DNA of 64,000 bases, taken from assembly GCF_028863665.1 (NCBI RefSeq), contig NZ_JARBFX010000015.1, positions 1 through 64,000 of the forward strand, written 5' to 3'. The notes beneath the pieces are model-generated. The model searched no databases. It saw nothing but the letters and a program-made list of their open reading frames with translations, and was not told the origin of the DNA. The DNA comes from Aquabacter sediminis. GTDB lineage: Bacteria > Pseudomonadota > Alphaproteobacteria > Rhizobiales > Xanthobacteraceae. The translations under genes and the position numbers were made by a program. This document shows, one piece after another, positions 31,526 through 41,500 of this stretch. Position 1 is the first letter of the stretch. The number at the start of each line of letters is the position of its first letter.

Positions 31526-31606
31526 AAGACGTGACCAGCCCTCCCACATAAGAATGTGATCGGATTTGTTCTTGTTATGTTCCTATCCTCGGGATAGCCT
31601 GAGGAC

Positions 31607-32941
31607 ATGGATTTACGCAACGACTCAACAGCTTCCGTCCCTAGCGGCAGCTTCGGCCGCCACGGCGGGGTCATGCGCTCCGCCGACGCTCCGGGCGGCG
31701 ATTCCGCCGCCCGGCCACGAAAGAAAAAAACGCCGCACCCGGAACGGATTGTCGGGCGCCTCGTGCAGGACCGGCAGTCCGCCCAGCGGGACGCCCAGGA
31801 CGCCGCCCGAGAGGCGGCCCAGGAGGCGTCCCAGGAGGCGGCCGGTCCCTTTGCCAGCGAGACGCTGCCCTGCACCATCGATGCGGACCGCCGCCGCGGC
31901 CGGGGCGCCGTCTCCAATGCCACCGGCCGGTTCGAGCCGGCGGCGCGCATCCCCTTCGACGATGGCTGGGACAGCCTGGAGGACCTGCCGCCCTTCCTTA
32001 CGCAGGTGACCGAGGAGCGGGCGCGCACCGTCATCACCCGCAACCAGTCGCCGGACATCGCGTTCGACCGCTCCATCAACGCCTATCGGGGCTGTGAGCA
32101 TGGCTGCATTTATTGCTTCGCCCGCCCCACCCACGCCTATCAGGGCCTCTCGGCGGGGATCGATTTCGAGACGCAGCTTTTCGTAAAGCCGGATGCGCCG
32201 GAATTGCTGGCGCGCGAGCTGGCGCACCCGTCCTATAAGCCGCGCACCATCGCCATGGGCACCAATACGGACCCCTACCAGCCCATCGAGCGGCGCTGGG
32301 AGATCACCCGCAAGCTCCTTGGCGTGCTGAATGATTTCGGCCATCCGGTGGGCATTGTCACCAAGTCCGGCCTGGTGGCGCGCGACATCGATATCCTGAA
32401 ACCCATGGCCGAGCGGGGGCTGGTGAAGGTGGCCATCTCCATCACGACGCTGGACCACAAGCTCTCCCGCCTCATGGAGCCCCGCGCAGCCTCGCCCATG
32501 CGGCGGCTGGAGACCATCCGCCGCTTGACGGACGCCGGCATCCCGACAGCGGTGTTGACGGCTCCGCTCATCCCCGCGCTCAACGACATGGAGATCGAGC
32601 GGATCCTGGATTCCGCCAAGGCGGCGGGGGCCACCGAGGCCGGCTATGTGACCTTGCGGCTGCCGCTAGAGATCGCCGACCTGTTTCGGGAGTGGCTCGT
32701 CACCCATTTTCCCGACAAGGCCCGACATGTTCTCTCCCTGGTGCGGGAGATGCATGGCGGGCGGGATTATGATTCCACCTTCGGTACCCGCGGGCGAGGC
32801 ACCGGCCCCTATGCCTGGACCATCGGCCGGCGCTTCGAGATCGCCGCCGGGCGGCTCGGGCTGGTGGGGCGGGGGCTGAAGCTTACCACCGAGCATTTCC
32901 GCAAGCCACCCAAGGCGGGCGAGCAATTGTCCCTCTTCTGA
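31607..32941 (+). CDS. PA0069-family radical SAM protein
   Basis: This 444-residue radical S-adenosylmethionine enzyme of the spore photoproduct lyase-like PA0069 branch has the 4Fe-4S motif C163-x3-C167-x2-C170 (YRGCEHGCIYC). Family phrases are MGTNTDPYQPIERRWEITRKLL and AISITTLDHKLSRLMEPRAASP. The first 80 residues are an acidic/Ala/Gln-rich extension containing tandem QRDAQDAAREAAQEASQEA units, probably a coiled coil. The PA0069 branch has no known reaction. It is divergent from coxIV and stands alone. Confidence 0.9.
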   Translation: MDLRNDSTASVPSGSFGRHGGVMRSADAPGGDSAARPRKKKTPHPERIVGRLVQDRQSAQRDAQDAAREAAQEASQEAAGPFASETLPCTIDADRRRGRGAVSNATGRFEPAARIPFDDGWDSLEDLPPFLTQVTEERARTVITRNQSPDIAFDRSINAYRGCEHGCIYCFARPTHAYQGLSAGIDFETQLFVKPDAPELLARELAHPSYKPRTIAMGTNTDPYQPIERRWEITRKLLGVLNDFGHPVGIVTKSGLVARDIDILKPMAERGLVKVAISITTLDHKLSRLMEPRAASPMRRLETIRRLTDAGIPTAVLTAPLIPALNDMEIERILDSAKAAGATEAGYVTLRLPLEIADLFREWLVTHFPDKARHVLSLVREMHGGRDYDSTFGTRGRGTGPYAWTIGRRFEIAAGRLGLVGRGLKLTTEHFRKPPKAGEQLSLF

Positions 32942-32989
32942 TGCCGCCTACTTCCCAAGCAACCGTGGCGGGTCCAGCCCGGAGTTTCA

Positions 32990-33442
32990 ATGTCAGCCGA
33001 GACGCCCTCCCCCCGCCCCGGTCTCCACCTCGTCACGTTGGGCGTCGCGGACCTCGCACGCGCCATCGCCTTCTACGAGGCCTTCGGCTTTGTGCGCCGA
33101 GGCAAGGCGCACGAGGACGTCGCCTTCTTTGAAGCCGGCAGCGTCATCCTCTCCCTCTATCCCGCCCACGCCCTGGCGCGCGACGCCGAGGTGAGCGACG
33201 TGGCGGGCCAAGACGCCTTCCGGTGCATCACGCTTGCCTGCAACACCACGACGCAAGACGAAGTGGAGACCCTGATGCAACGCGCGGCCGCCCTTGGCGC
33301 CCACGTGCTGCGGCCGGCGCAACCTGTCTTCTGGGGCGGCTATATGGGCTACTTCGCGGATCCCGACGGACATGTGTGGGAGATCGCCCACAATCCCTTC
33401 TTCCCTTTCGACGGCCAGGGCCGGCTGGTGGTGTCGGATTGA
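32990..33442 (+). CDS. VOC (glyoxalase/bleomycin-resistance) family protein
   Basis: This 150-residue protein has the paired beta-alpha-beta-beta-beta units of the VOC fold. The first is HLVTLGVADLARAIAFYEAFGF and the second ends with YMGYFADPDGHVWEIAHNP, where His and Glu are metal-ligand candidates. A GGAG Shine-Dalgarno lies 5 bases before the ATG. The substrate is not readable. It is followed closely by a GNAT gene on the same strand. Confidence 0.87.
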   Translation: MSAETPSPRPGLHLVTLGVADLARAIAFYEAFGFVRRGKAHEDVAFFEAGSVILSLYPAHALARDAEVSDVAGQDAFRCITLACNTTTQDEVETLMQRAAALGAHVLRPAQPVFWGGYMGYFADPDGHVWEIAHNPFFPFDGQGRLVVSD

Positions 33443-33522
33443 GCGCAGCATCCGGCAACTCTTCCTTGAGACATGCCAGGGCTTCATGAGGCTTCCGCCG
33501 GATGGCGGGAACGGATGCGCCC

Positions 33523-33993
33523 ATGACCGAAAACGCCCCGCCCTCCTTTGCCATCACCGCCTACATGCCCGATATGCGCGATGCGCTCGCGGACCTTTGG
33601 GTGGCGAGCTGGGCGAAGACCATGCCGGACATCGATTTCGAGGCGCGCCGGCCCTGGTTCCTCGGCCATTTCGAGACCCTGCGCGAGACGGGGGCCGACA
33701 TTCTCGTAGCTCGCGTTGCGGCAACCGAACAGCCCGCCGGCTTCGTGGCCATCGCGCCCGCCACCGGCTATCTGGACCAACTGGCGGTGGCGCCCCCCTT
33801 CTGGGGAAAGGGGGCCGCCGAGGCCCTCATGGCCGCGGCGCGGCAGGTGTCACCGACCGGCATCGCGCTCGACGTGAACCAGGACAATCCCCGCGCCGTC
33901 GCCTTCTACCGGCGGCTCGGCTTCATCATCGCCTCGGAAGGGCGCAACCCATTGTCCGGACGTGCCATCTGGCGGATGGAATGGAAGCCCTGA
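33523..33993 (+). CDS. GNAT family N-acetyltransferase
   Basis: This acetyl-CoA-dependent transferase (156 residues from the start at 33523) carries GNAT motif A (LDQLAVAPPFWGKGAAEALMAAA) and motif B (LDVNQDNPRAVAFYRRLGF). A GTP-like purine Shine-Dalgarno (GGGAACGGA) precedes this ATG by about 7 bases. An ATG at 33502 adds seven residues. The acceptor is unknown. Its stop TGA immediately abuts the antisense stop of the ABC transporter, forming TGATCA with no terminator between. Confidence 0.88.
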   Translation: MTENAPPSFAITAYMPDMRDALADLWVASWAKTMPDIDFEARRPWFLGHFETLRETGADILVARVAATEQPAGFVAIAPATGYLDQLAVAPPFWGKGAAEALMAAARQVSPTGIALDVNQDNPRAVAFYRRLGFIIASEGRNPLSGRAIWRMEWKP

Positions 33994-35826
33994 TCAGGCC
34001 GCACCATTGAACTGCAAGGCCGCCAGTCGCGCATAGAGGCCACCCTTCGCCACCAGTTCCCCATGCGTCCCCTCGTCCACGATCCGCCCTCCTTCCATCA
34101 CCAGGATCCGGTCGGCGGATAGAACGGTGGCAAGGCGATGGGCGATAACAAGCGTGGTGCGCCCCGCCATGGAACGCTCCAGCGCCGTCTGCACAAGTGT
34201 CTCGCTTTCCGCGTCGAGGGCCGAAGTCGCCTCGTCCAGGAGAAGGATGGGTGCCGCACGCAGCATGGCGCGGGCGATCACAATGCGCTGGCGCTGACCA
34301 CCGGAAAGCATCACGCCCCGCTCGCCCACCTGCGTATCCCAGCCTTGAGGAAGGCGGACCACAAACTCATCCACCAGCGCCGCGCGGCCGGCGTCTTCCA
34401 CCTCCGCATCGGTCGCCTCGGGCCGGGCGATGCGAATATTCTCGCGCACACTATCCGCGAAAATGGCGACGTCTTGCGGCACCAAAGCGAGCTGGCGACG
34501 CACCGCGACGGGATCGCAGGCGGCGATGTCGATGCCGTCGAGGCGGATCTGGCCCGCCTGAGGATCATAGAAGCGCTCCAGCAACTGGAACACGGTGCTC
34601 TTGCCGGCCCCTGACGGCCCGACCAGCGCCACCCGCTCGCCGGGCCGCACCGCGAAAGACACGGCATGCAGTGCCCGCCCGTCCGGACGGGTGGGATAGG
34701 CGAAGGAGACTTCGTCGAATTGGATCGCGCCCGACAGTCGGGCTGGAAGCGCATGGGGCCGGGCCGGGACCTTCACCTGTGGCGTCTCGCGCAGGAGTTC
34801 GCCGATGCGCTCAGCGGCACCGGTGGCCGAAGAGACTTCGCCCCAGGTCTGGGACAATTCGCCGAGCCCGCTCGCCGCCAGCACGGCGAAAAGCACGAAC
34901 TGGCTGAGGTCGCCTGCCGTCATGGTGCCCGTCATCACCGACTGGGCCCCCGCCCACAGCACCCCGACGACACTGGCAAAGACCAGGAAGATGCCGATCC
35001 CAGTCAAAGCCGCGCGGGCCTTGGTGGCGTCCCGGGCTGCGATGAAGGCGCGCTCCACAGCCGCAGCGAACCGCGCGCGGGCCGCCCCCTCGGCGCTCGA
35101 AGCCTGGACGGCGCGCATGGCCGAAATAGCTTCCGCCGCATAGGCGGAGGCATCCGCCAGCGTGTCCTGCGCGAGGCGCGAGCGTTTGCGCACCCGCCGG
35201 CCGGAGGCCACAAGCGGCAGGACGATCAGCGGAATGGCCACCAGCACCAGCGCGGAAAGGCGCGGACTGGTGATCACCATCATCACCACCGAGCCCACGC
35301 ACAACGCGAAGTTGCGCAAAGCGATGGATGCGGAGGTGGCGACCACCACCTTGATCTGCGTGGTGTCGGCGGTCAGCCGCGAGGTCAATTCGCCCGCCCG
35401 GGCGGTGTCGTAGAAGGCCCCGTCCAGCAAGGTGAGGCGGGCAAAGACCGCGTCGCGCAGGTCCGCCACCACGCGCTCTCCCAGTGAGGTCACAAGATAG
35501 TAGCGAACGGCGGAAGCGGCGGCCAGAACGCCCACCACAACCAGCAACATCATGAAGTAGCGGTCGATAAGGCCCGCCTCGGGTGCCGTGAAGCCGTGGT
35601 CGATCATGCGTCGCACGGCAATGGGCATGGCGAGCGTCGCCATGGCCGCCACCACAAGCGCCACGAGCGCAGCGGCCACGCGGGCCCGATAGCGCAACAG
35701 GTGCGGCAGGAGCCCGAGCAGCGGCCCGAGCGAGCGCCGCCGCCCGGATGCCGTTGCGGAAGTCGCCTCGGAAGCGGGTTTGGGCGGAAGTTGCGGGCGA
35801 TCCGCTGAGGTGTCGGCTTGTGTCAA
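33994..35826 (-). CDS. ABC transporter, fused permease and ATPase (MsbA-like exporter)
   Basis: This 610-residue half-transporter has six membrane helices in residues 45-320 and a C-terminal ATPase domain. The Walker A is LVGPSGAGKST (about 400), the signature is MLSGGQRQRIVIARAML and the Walker B is ILLLDEATSALDAES. It begins with TTG at 35826. It probably works as a homodimer exporting lipids, drugs or peptides. The substrate is unknown. The rpmE gene is divergent 98 bases away. Confidence 0.92.
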   Translation of the reverse strand: MTQADTSADRPQLPPKPASEATSATASGRRRSLGPLLGLLPHLLRYRARVAAALVALVVAAMATLAMPIAVRRMIDHGFTAPEAGLIDRYFMMLLVVVGVLAAASAVRYYLVTSLGERVVADLRDAVFARLTLLDGAFYDTARAGELTSRLTADTTQIKVVVATSASIALRNFALCVGSVVMMVITSPRLSALVLVAIPLIVLPLVASGRRVRKRSRLAQDTLADASAYAAEAISAMRAVQASSAEGAARARFAAAVERAFIAARDATKARAALTGIGIFLVFASVVGVLWAGAQSVMTGTMTAGDLSQFVLFAVLAASGLGELSQTWGEVSSATGAAERIGELLRETPQVKVPARPHALPARLSGAIQFDEVSFAYPTRPDGRALHAVSFAVRPGERVALVGPSGAGKSTVFQLLERFYDPQAGQIRLDGIDIAACDPVAVRRQLALVPQDVAIFADSVRENIRIARPEATDAEVEDAGRAALVDEFVVRLPQGWDTQVGERGVMLSGGQRQRIVIARAMLRAAPILLLDEATSALDAESETLVQTALERSMAGRTTLVIAHRLATVLSADRILVMEGGRIVDEGTHGELVAKGGLYARLAALQFNGAA

Positions 35827-35924
35827 CGCATGCTCTCGTTTATAGACCCGCCACTTCCGTCAGGAAACGAATTCATACCGTCGCCGTTCGGCTGGTCTCT
35901 GGCGCGGCGAGAAGGACGTGACCC

Positions 35925-36149
35925 ATGAAGAGCGAGATTCACCCCGACTACCACTTCATCAAGGTGGTTATGACGGACGGCACCGAGTACACGACGCGGT
36001 CGACCTACGGCAAGGAGGGCGACACCCTTCAGCTCGACATCGACCCCCGCACCCACCCCGCGTGGACCGGCGGCACCCAGCAGCTGATGGATCGCGGCGG
36101 CCGCGTGTCCCGCTTCAAGAACAAGTTCGGCGGCCTGCTCAAGGGCTGA
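35925..36149 (+). CDS. rpmE: 50S ribosomal protein L31, cysteine-free form
   Basis: The 74-residue L31 begins [19 protein letters not shown] and ends [18 protein letters not shown], as in other alphaproteobacteria. The four zinc-binding cysteines of the C+ type are absent, so it is a zinc-independent C- version. It is a single gene with its own promoter in the 98-base gap before it. Confidence 0.96.
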   Translation: MKSEIHPDYHFIKVVMTDGTEYTTRSTYGKEGDTLQLDIDPRTHPAWTGGTQQLMDRGGRVSRFKNKFGGLLKG

Positions 36150-36165
36150 TCGAGCGCGACCTTCC

Positions 36166-36184
36166 GGCCGCGCCCGGCCTTTTG
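36166..36184 (+). terminator. Possible terminator after rpmE
   Basis: A short hairpin GGCCG (36166-36170) with CGGCC (36175-36179) is followed by TTTT (36180-36183), 16 bases after the rpmE stop. The stem is only 5 bp, so this is a weak call. Confidence 0.4.
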
Positions 36185-36414
36185 CCTGCGCGCCAAGGTC
36201 GCACCCTCGTTCGTCTTCAGGACAGAACCCATGCCGGGGCTGGACGGGCCGGATCCGAGAAGGATCGGCCCCTTCCGGCCCTGGTGTTTTTGTGCGTGCC
36301 GGATTCCGGGGGCTGCGGGGGCACGGCGCCAAGCCGCGCGCCCTTGAAGCGCGCCGCGCGGCCCACCCGCACGGAGATGGGCCGCAACGCCGCATGGCTC
36401 GGCCCGATGAGGGC

Positions 36415-36894
36415 TCACTCGGGTGTCTGATGGACCAGCCGAAGATGCGGCCGGCCCGTGGGCGCGGGCCGCTCGCCATTGGCATTGGCCGCCGCAAGCA
36501 GGTACTCGGCCCGGGCGCAGACCGCATCCCGCAAAGCCTCAGCCTCCGCACGCAATGCCTTCAGTCCGTCCGGATGGTCGGCTGAGGGCACGGCCGCTGG
36601 TGCCTTGAGGTCGGTGCGGCTCGCCTGCAGGCGCACCACATCCATGGAAATCTCGCCTTCCGCCACCGCCCGCTCCATGAGCAGCCAGGCGGCGATCTGC
36701 AGCAGCAAGGTGGTGAGCGCGCGCGATTCTGCGTGATAGGCGGTGTTGGCGTCTTCGGAGAGCAGCGTGGCCTCCAGCCGCCCGGGGCCGCCGAGATAGG
36801 CACTCACACGCTCCAGGAGATCCATCCCATCCCGGTACATCTGGGAGAAGGGACCGTTGCCCGGCACGCCGAGGGTCGCAATGCTCCGGTCCAT
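36415..36894 (-). CDS. rcdA: DUF1465 family protein, RcdA homologue
   Basis: This 159-residue cytoplasmic protein belongs to the DUF1465 family. The Caulobacter member RcdA is an adaptor for ClpXP-dependent degradation of CtrA. Recognisable blocks are FSQMYRDGMDLLERVSAYL and SEDANTAYHAESRALTTLLLQIAAWLLMERAVAEGEIS. I chose 36894 (MDRSIATLG) because a GGAGGCGGAG Shine-Dalgarno sits just before it. Upstream codons have no family character. A DUF1192 gene is nearby on the same strand, a common neighbourhood. Confidence 0.88.
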   Translation of the reverse strand: MDRSIATLGVPGNGPFSQMYRDGMDLLERVSAYLGGPGRLEATLLSEDANTAYHAESRALTTLLLQIAAWLLMERAVAEGEISMDVVRLQASRTDLKAPAAVPSADHPDGLKALRAEAEALRDAVCARAEYLLAAANANGERPAPTGRPHLRLVHQTPE

Positions 36895-37166
36895 CTCCGC
36901 CTCCTGCGGCCCTAGGCGCGCGTTTTCGGCCGCGCGCCCGAGGCGGCGCGACCTTGCGCGGGGAGACCAGAGTGCACCCGTGTTGCGGCGGAATCCAGGC
37001 CGCCGGCTATACCGCATAGAGAATTGCGGGGATGACAGGCGCTCACAGAAGAGCCGCCTTGCGGCGGCTCAGGTCGACGGGAGGACGCCAGATATCCGAG
37101 AAGGCCACAAGCCTTCGATCAGGACATTCCTCTTTTACCACCCGGCGCTTAACAAAAGCTGAACGC

Positions 37167-37352
37167 TCAACGCTTGAAGAAGGCATCGGCCGCGGTGCGC
37201 GAGGCCTTCTTGGACGCCAGCGCGCCTTCCAGGCGGACGATCTCAGCCTTCAGAAGCGCGATGCGCTCCAGAAGTTCGTCCTCGGAGAGCCGCGACACGT
37301 CCGCTCCGGGCTGGATGGGCGAGGGCGGGGGCGGGGGGCGATCATCATCCAT
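37167..37352 (-). CDS. DUF1192 family protein
   Basis: This 61-residue protein has a Pro-rich start (MDDDRPPPPPSPIQPGADVSRLSEDELLERI) and a short helix (ALLKAEIVRLEGALASKKASR). It matches the alphaproteobacterial DUF1192 family of about 60 residues, found beside DUF1465. The helix has heptad hydrophobics and could form a coiled coil. The role is unknown. Confidence 0.87.
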   Translation of the reverse strand: MDDDRPPPPPSPIQPGADVSRLSEDELLERIALLKAEIVRLEGALASKKASRTAADAFFKR

Positions 37353-37548
37353 GGGTCAAGCTCCGATCCAGAACCGCCTGCGGCCCCGCCTTTTTCCCAG
37401 CGGGGCGACGCATGGGGCCGGACGCCATTTTCGCGCCGCGCCGCATGGGTTACTAGAGGGGCCGCCGATTGCGGCACATGCCGCCCACCCCGCACCGTCA
37501 CGGACGGGGGATGTCCCTCCCCTCCACCGATCCAACGGGAACCGTGCC

Positions 37549-38550
37549 ATGACCGATCTGCCCGCCTCCATGTCTGCCATCTGCATCTCCGCCCCGGGCG
37601 GCCCCGAGGTGCTCGTGCCGTGCGAGCGGCCCATGCCGGTGCCCGCCGCCAGCGAAGTGCTGATCAAGGTGGCAGCCGCTGGGGTCAATCGGCCAGACGT
37701 GGTGCAGCGGCGCGGCCTCTATCCCGCCCCTCCCGGCGCTTCCGACCTGCCGGGGCTTGAGATTTCCGGCACTGTGGTGGCGCTCGGGGCGGGCGTGACG
37801 CGGCACAAGCTGGGCGACGTGGTGTGCGCACTGGCGGCGGGAGGCGGATATGCCGCCTATTGCACGGCGCCCGAGGCCACCACCTTGCCGGTGCCCGAGG
37901 GCTTCACCCTGGTGGAAGCCGCCGCCCTGCCGGAAACCTTCTTCACCGTGTGGAGCAATGTCTTCGACCGCGCGCGCCTGGAAGCGGGGGAGACCCTGCT
38001 CGTCCATGGCGGCACCTCCGGCATCGGCACCACGGCCATCCAACTGGGCAAGGCGTTCGGCGCGCGCGTGATCGTCACGGCCGGATCGCCGGAAAAGTGC
38101 GAGGCCTGCCGGAGCCTCGGCGCGGACGTGGCCATCAACTATAAGAGCGAGGACTTCGTCGCGGTGGTGAAAAGCGCCACCGGCGGAAAGGGTGCCAACG
38201 TGATCCTGGACATGGTGGGCGGCGCCTACATCCAGCGCAATTACGAGGCCGCCGCCGTGGAAGGGCGCATCGTGCAGATCGCCTTCCAGGAGGGGTCCAA
38301 GGTGCAGATCGACTTCATGCGCCTGATGCTGAAGCGCCTCACCCACACCGGCTCGACGCTGCGCGCACGCCCGGTCTCCGACAAGGCAGCCATCGCCGAT
38401 GCGCTCCTGGCCAAGGTCTGGCCGCTGCTGGCGCAGGGCGCCATTCGCCCGCTCATCGACCGCACGTTCCCCCTCGCGGAAGCCGCGGCCGCTCACGCCC
38501 GGATGGAATCGAGCGCCCATATGGGCAAGATCGTGCTCGAGGTGGCCTGA
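37549..38550 (+). CDS. NAD(P)H-quinone oxidoreductase (zinc-free medium-chain dehydrogenase)
   Basis: This 333-residue quinone reductase of the PIG3/QOR branch has a GroES-like N-domain (AAGVNRPDVVQRRGLYPAPPG) and a Rossmann C-domain (VHGGTSGIGTTAIQLGKAFGA). No structural zinc cysteine cluster is present. The family transfers one or two electrons from NADPH to quinones. The start at 37549 (MTDLPASM) is family-typical. Its stop TGA overlaps the next ATG by one base. Confidence 0.93.
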   Translation: MTDLPASMSAICISAPGGPEVLVPCERPMPVPAASEVLIKVAAAGVNRPDVVQRRGLYPAPPGASDLPGLEISGTVVALGAGVTRHKLGDVVCALAAGGGYAAYCTAPEATTLPVPEGFTLVEAAALPETFFTVWSNVFDRARLEAGETLLVHGGTSGIGTTAIQLGKAFGARVIVTAGSPEKCEACRSLGADVAINYKSEDFVAVVKSATGGKGANVILDMVGGAYIQRNYEAAAVEGRIVQIAFQEGSKVQIDFMRLMLKRLTHTGSTLRARPVSDKAAIADALLAKVWPLLAQGAIRPLIDRTFPLAEAAAAHARMESSAHMGKIVLEVA

Positions 38551-41500
38551 TGCGCCCCTGCGGAAGCCGCCGCTGGACGGCTGTTTCCGCTCCCTCCTGC
38601 TGCGTCAGCCGGGCCTTCGCCTTGCTCCGGCCCCAGGTGGGCGCTAGTGATGGCCCCTTCCCCCGGTTCACCGGGTGCGGAGGCTTGCCGTTGCGTTCTG
38701 TCCTGGTTCTGTGTGTCCTTCTCCTCGCCGCCCTGCTTCCTATGCGCCCCGCTGGCGCTGTCGAGGCCGTTGCCGTTCGTCTTGACGCCAAGGTCACGGA
38801 CCTGCTGCCCGCCGTCGAGCACTACAACACGGACACCGATCGGCTTCAGATTTCCACCGTTCCCGGCACGGATGGCATCGTCCGCCGCATCGAGGTGCGC
38901 GCCTCAGACGGCGAGACCAAGGCCCATTGGGTGGTCTTCGCCCTCTCCAATAACACCGACGAGCAGATGGACCGGCTGATCGTCGCGCCTTTCTACCGCA
39001 TGGTGGGGTCGGGCCTGTTCTGGCCGGACCTGGGCAACCGGCGCATCCTGAACCTCACCCCCAGCCAGGGCTTCAAGCCGGAGCGGCAGAGCGCGCCAGA
39101 CGCGGACGTCTTCCTGGTGACGCTCGACCCCGGAAGCACCGTCACCTTCGTCGCCGAGCTGACGGGCGAGAAGCTGCCCCAGCTTTATCTATGGGAGCCG
39201 GACGCCTTCAAGGACAAGGTGAACAGCTTCACCCTCTACCATGGCATCGTCATCGGCATTGCCGGGCTGCTCGCTTTGTTCCTGACCATCCTGTTCGTGG
39301 TGAAGGGCTCGGTGATGTTCCCCGCCGCCGCCGCGCTCGCCTGGGCGGTGCTGGGCTATATCGGGCTCGACTTCTCCTTCTGGTCGAAGGTGTTCGGCCT
39401 ATCGCCCATCGCGGAGCAATTCTGGCGGGCCGCGGGCGAGGCGATCCTGACCGCTACCCTCCTTGTCTTTCTCTTCGCCTATCTCAACCTCAACCGATGG
39501 CATGTACGCTATGTGCACGTGGCCGCCGGCTGGCTGGTTTTCCTCGCCGCCCTCGTGGTGGTGGCCCTTCTGGACGCGCCCGTTGCGGCCGGTATCGCCC
39601 GCCTCTCGCTCTTCGCGGTGGCGGTGGCGGGGCTTGCCGTGGTGATCTGGCTATCCCAGCACGGCTATGACCGGGCGGTGCTGATCATTCCCACCTGGCT
39701 GCTGCTGCTGGCCTGGGTGGTGATGGCCGGCCTCACGGTGGAAGCGGTGGTCACCAACGACCTGGTGGCGCCGGCCCTCTCCGGCGGCCTGGTGCTCATC
39801 GTCATGCTGATCGGCTTCACGGTGATGCAGCACGCCTTTGCCGGCCTTGGCGCGGTGCAAGGCTCCACCTCGGACCTGGAGCGGCGCGCTTTGGCGCTGG
39901 CCGGCTCCGGGCATCTGGTGTGGGACTGGGACGTGGACAGCGACCGCATCTACACCTCACCCGAGGTGGAAGATGCCCTCGGCCTCAAGCGCCGGTCTCT
40001 GGAGACCGAGGCTGCCGGCTGGCTGGAAGTGCTGCACCCCGCGGACCGCGACCGCTTCCGCGCGACCCTCGACGGCATCATCGACCAGCGGCGCGGGCGC
40101 ATCGACCAGGATTTCCGCCTGCGCGCCATTGACGGCCATTACCTGACCTACAATTTGCGGGCCCGCCCGGTGGTGGGCGCCGATGGAGAGGTGGTGCGCT
40201 GCATCGGCACACTTGTAGACGTGACCGGCGAGCGCATCGCCGCCGAGCGCCTGCTGCACGATGCCGTCCGCGACAATCTCACGGGCCTGCCCAATCGCGA
40301 GCTTTTCCTGGACCGCCTGGACCAGGCGCTCACCTTCACGCGCATCGACGACACGCTGAAGCCCACCGTCATGGTCATCGACTTGGATCGCTTCAAGCAG
40401 GTGAACGTCTCGGTGGGCATGGCCATGGCCGATTCCATCCTGCTCACCGTCGCACGTCGCATGATGCGGCTGCTGAAGCCGCAGGACACGCTGGCGCGCA
40501 TCTCGGGCGACCAGTTCGGGCTCATCCTCATGTCCGAGCGCGACCCCGAGCGCATCACCACCTTCGCCGACACGCTGCGCCGCTCGCTCCGCGCGCCCAT
40601 CACCTTCGCCGACCGTGAAGTCTTCATCACCGCCTCCATCGGCCTCGTTTTGTCCGGCAGCGACCAGGGCAAGCGGGCGGACGTGCTGAAGGATGCGGAA
40701 CTGGCCATGTATTTCGCCAAGCGCATCGGCGGCGACCGCATTGAGGTGTTCCGTCCGGCCATGCGCCAGCAGAAGACCGATCGGGTGGCCCTGGAGGACG
40801 ATCTGCGCCACGCCTTGGAGCGCGACGAAATCCTGGTGCGCTACCAACCCATCGTGCGCCTGGACGACCGGGCCATTGGCGGTTTCGAGGCCTTCCTGCG
40901 TTGGCGGCATCCGACCCTTGGCGAATTGCCCGCCGCCGAGTTCCTGCCGCTCGCGGAGGAAACCGGCCTCATCCTCGACCTCGGCCTCTTCGCCCTCGAG
41001 CGGGCGGCCCGCCAGCTTGGCCAGTGGCAGCGGCTGGTCCGGGTGGATCCGCCGCTCTTCATGCATGTGAACGTCTCGTCGCGCCAATTGCTGCGGCACG
41101 ATTTGATCCAGGACCTGAAAGCGGTGCTCGCCCGCAACGTGGTGGCGGCCGGCTCCCTCAAGCTGGAAATCACCGAGGCTCTGGTGATGGAAAATCCCGA
41201 ATATGCGGCCGTCATGCTGGCGCGCATGCGGGAACTGGGCGCGGGCCTGTGCCTCGATGATTTCGGCACCGGCCAGTCGGCGCTCGCCTATCTCCAGCGC
41301 TTCCCGTTCGACAGCATCAAGATCGACCAGCGCTTTGTGCGCGACAGCGCCAAGGGACCGGCCCGGGCGGCGCGGCCCATCATTGTCGGCTCCATCATCG
41401 ATCTAGCCCATCACCTGGGCATGGACGTGGTTGCCGAGGGGCTGGAGCGCGAGGAAGAGGCGGGCGAAATGTCCCATTTCGGCGCCGAATATGCCCAGGG

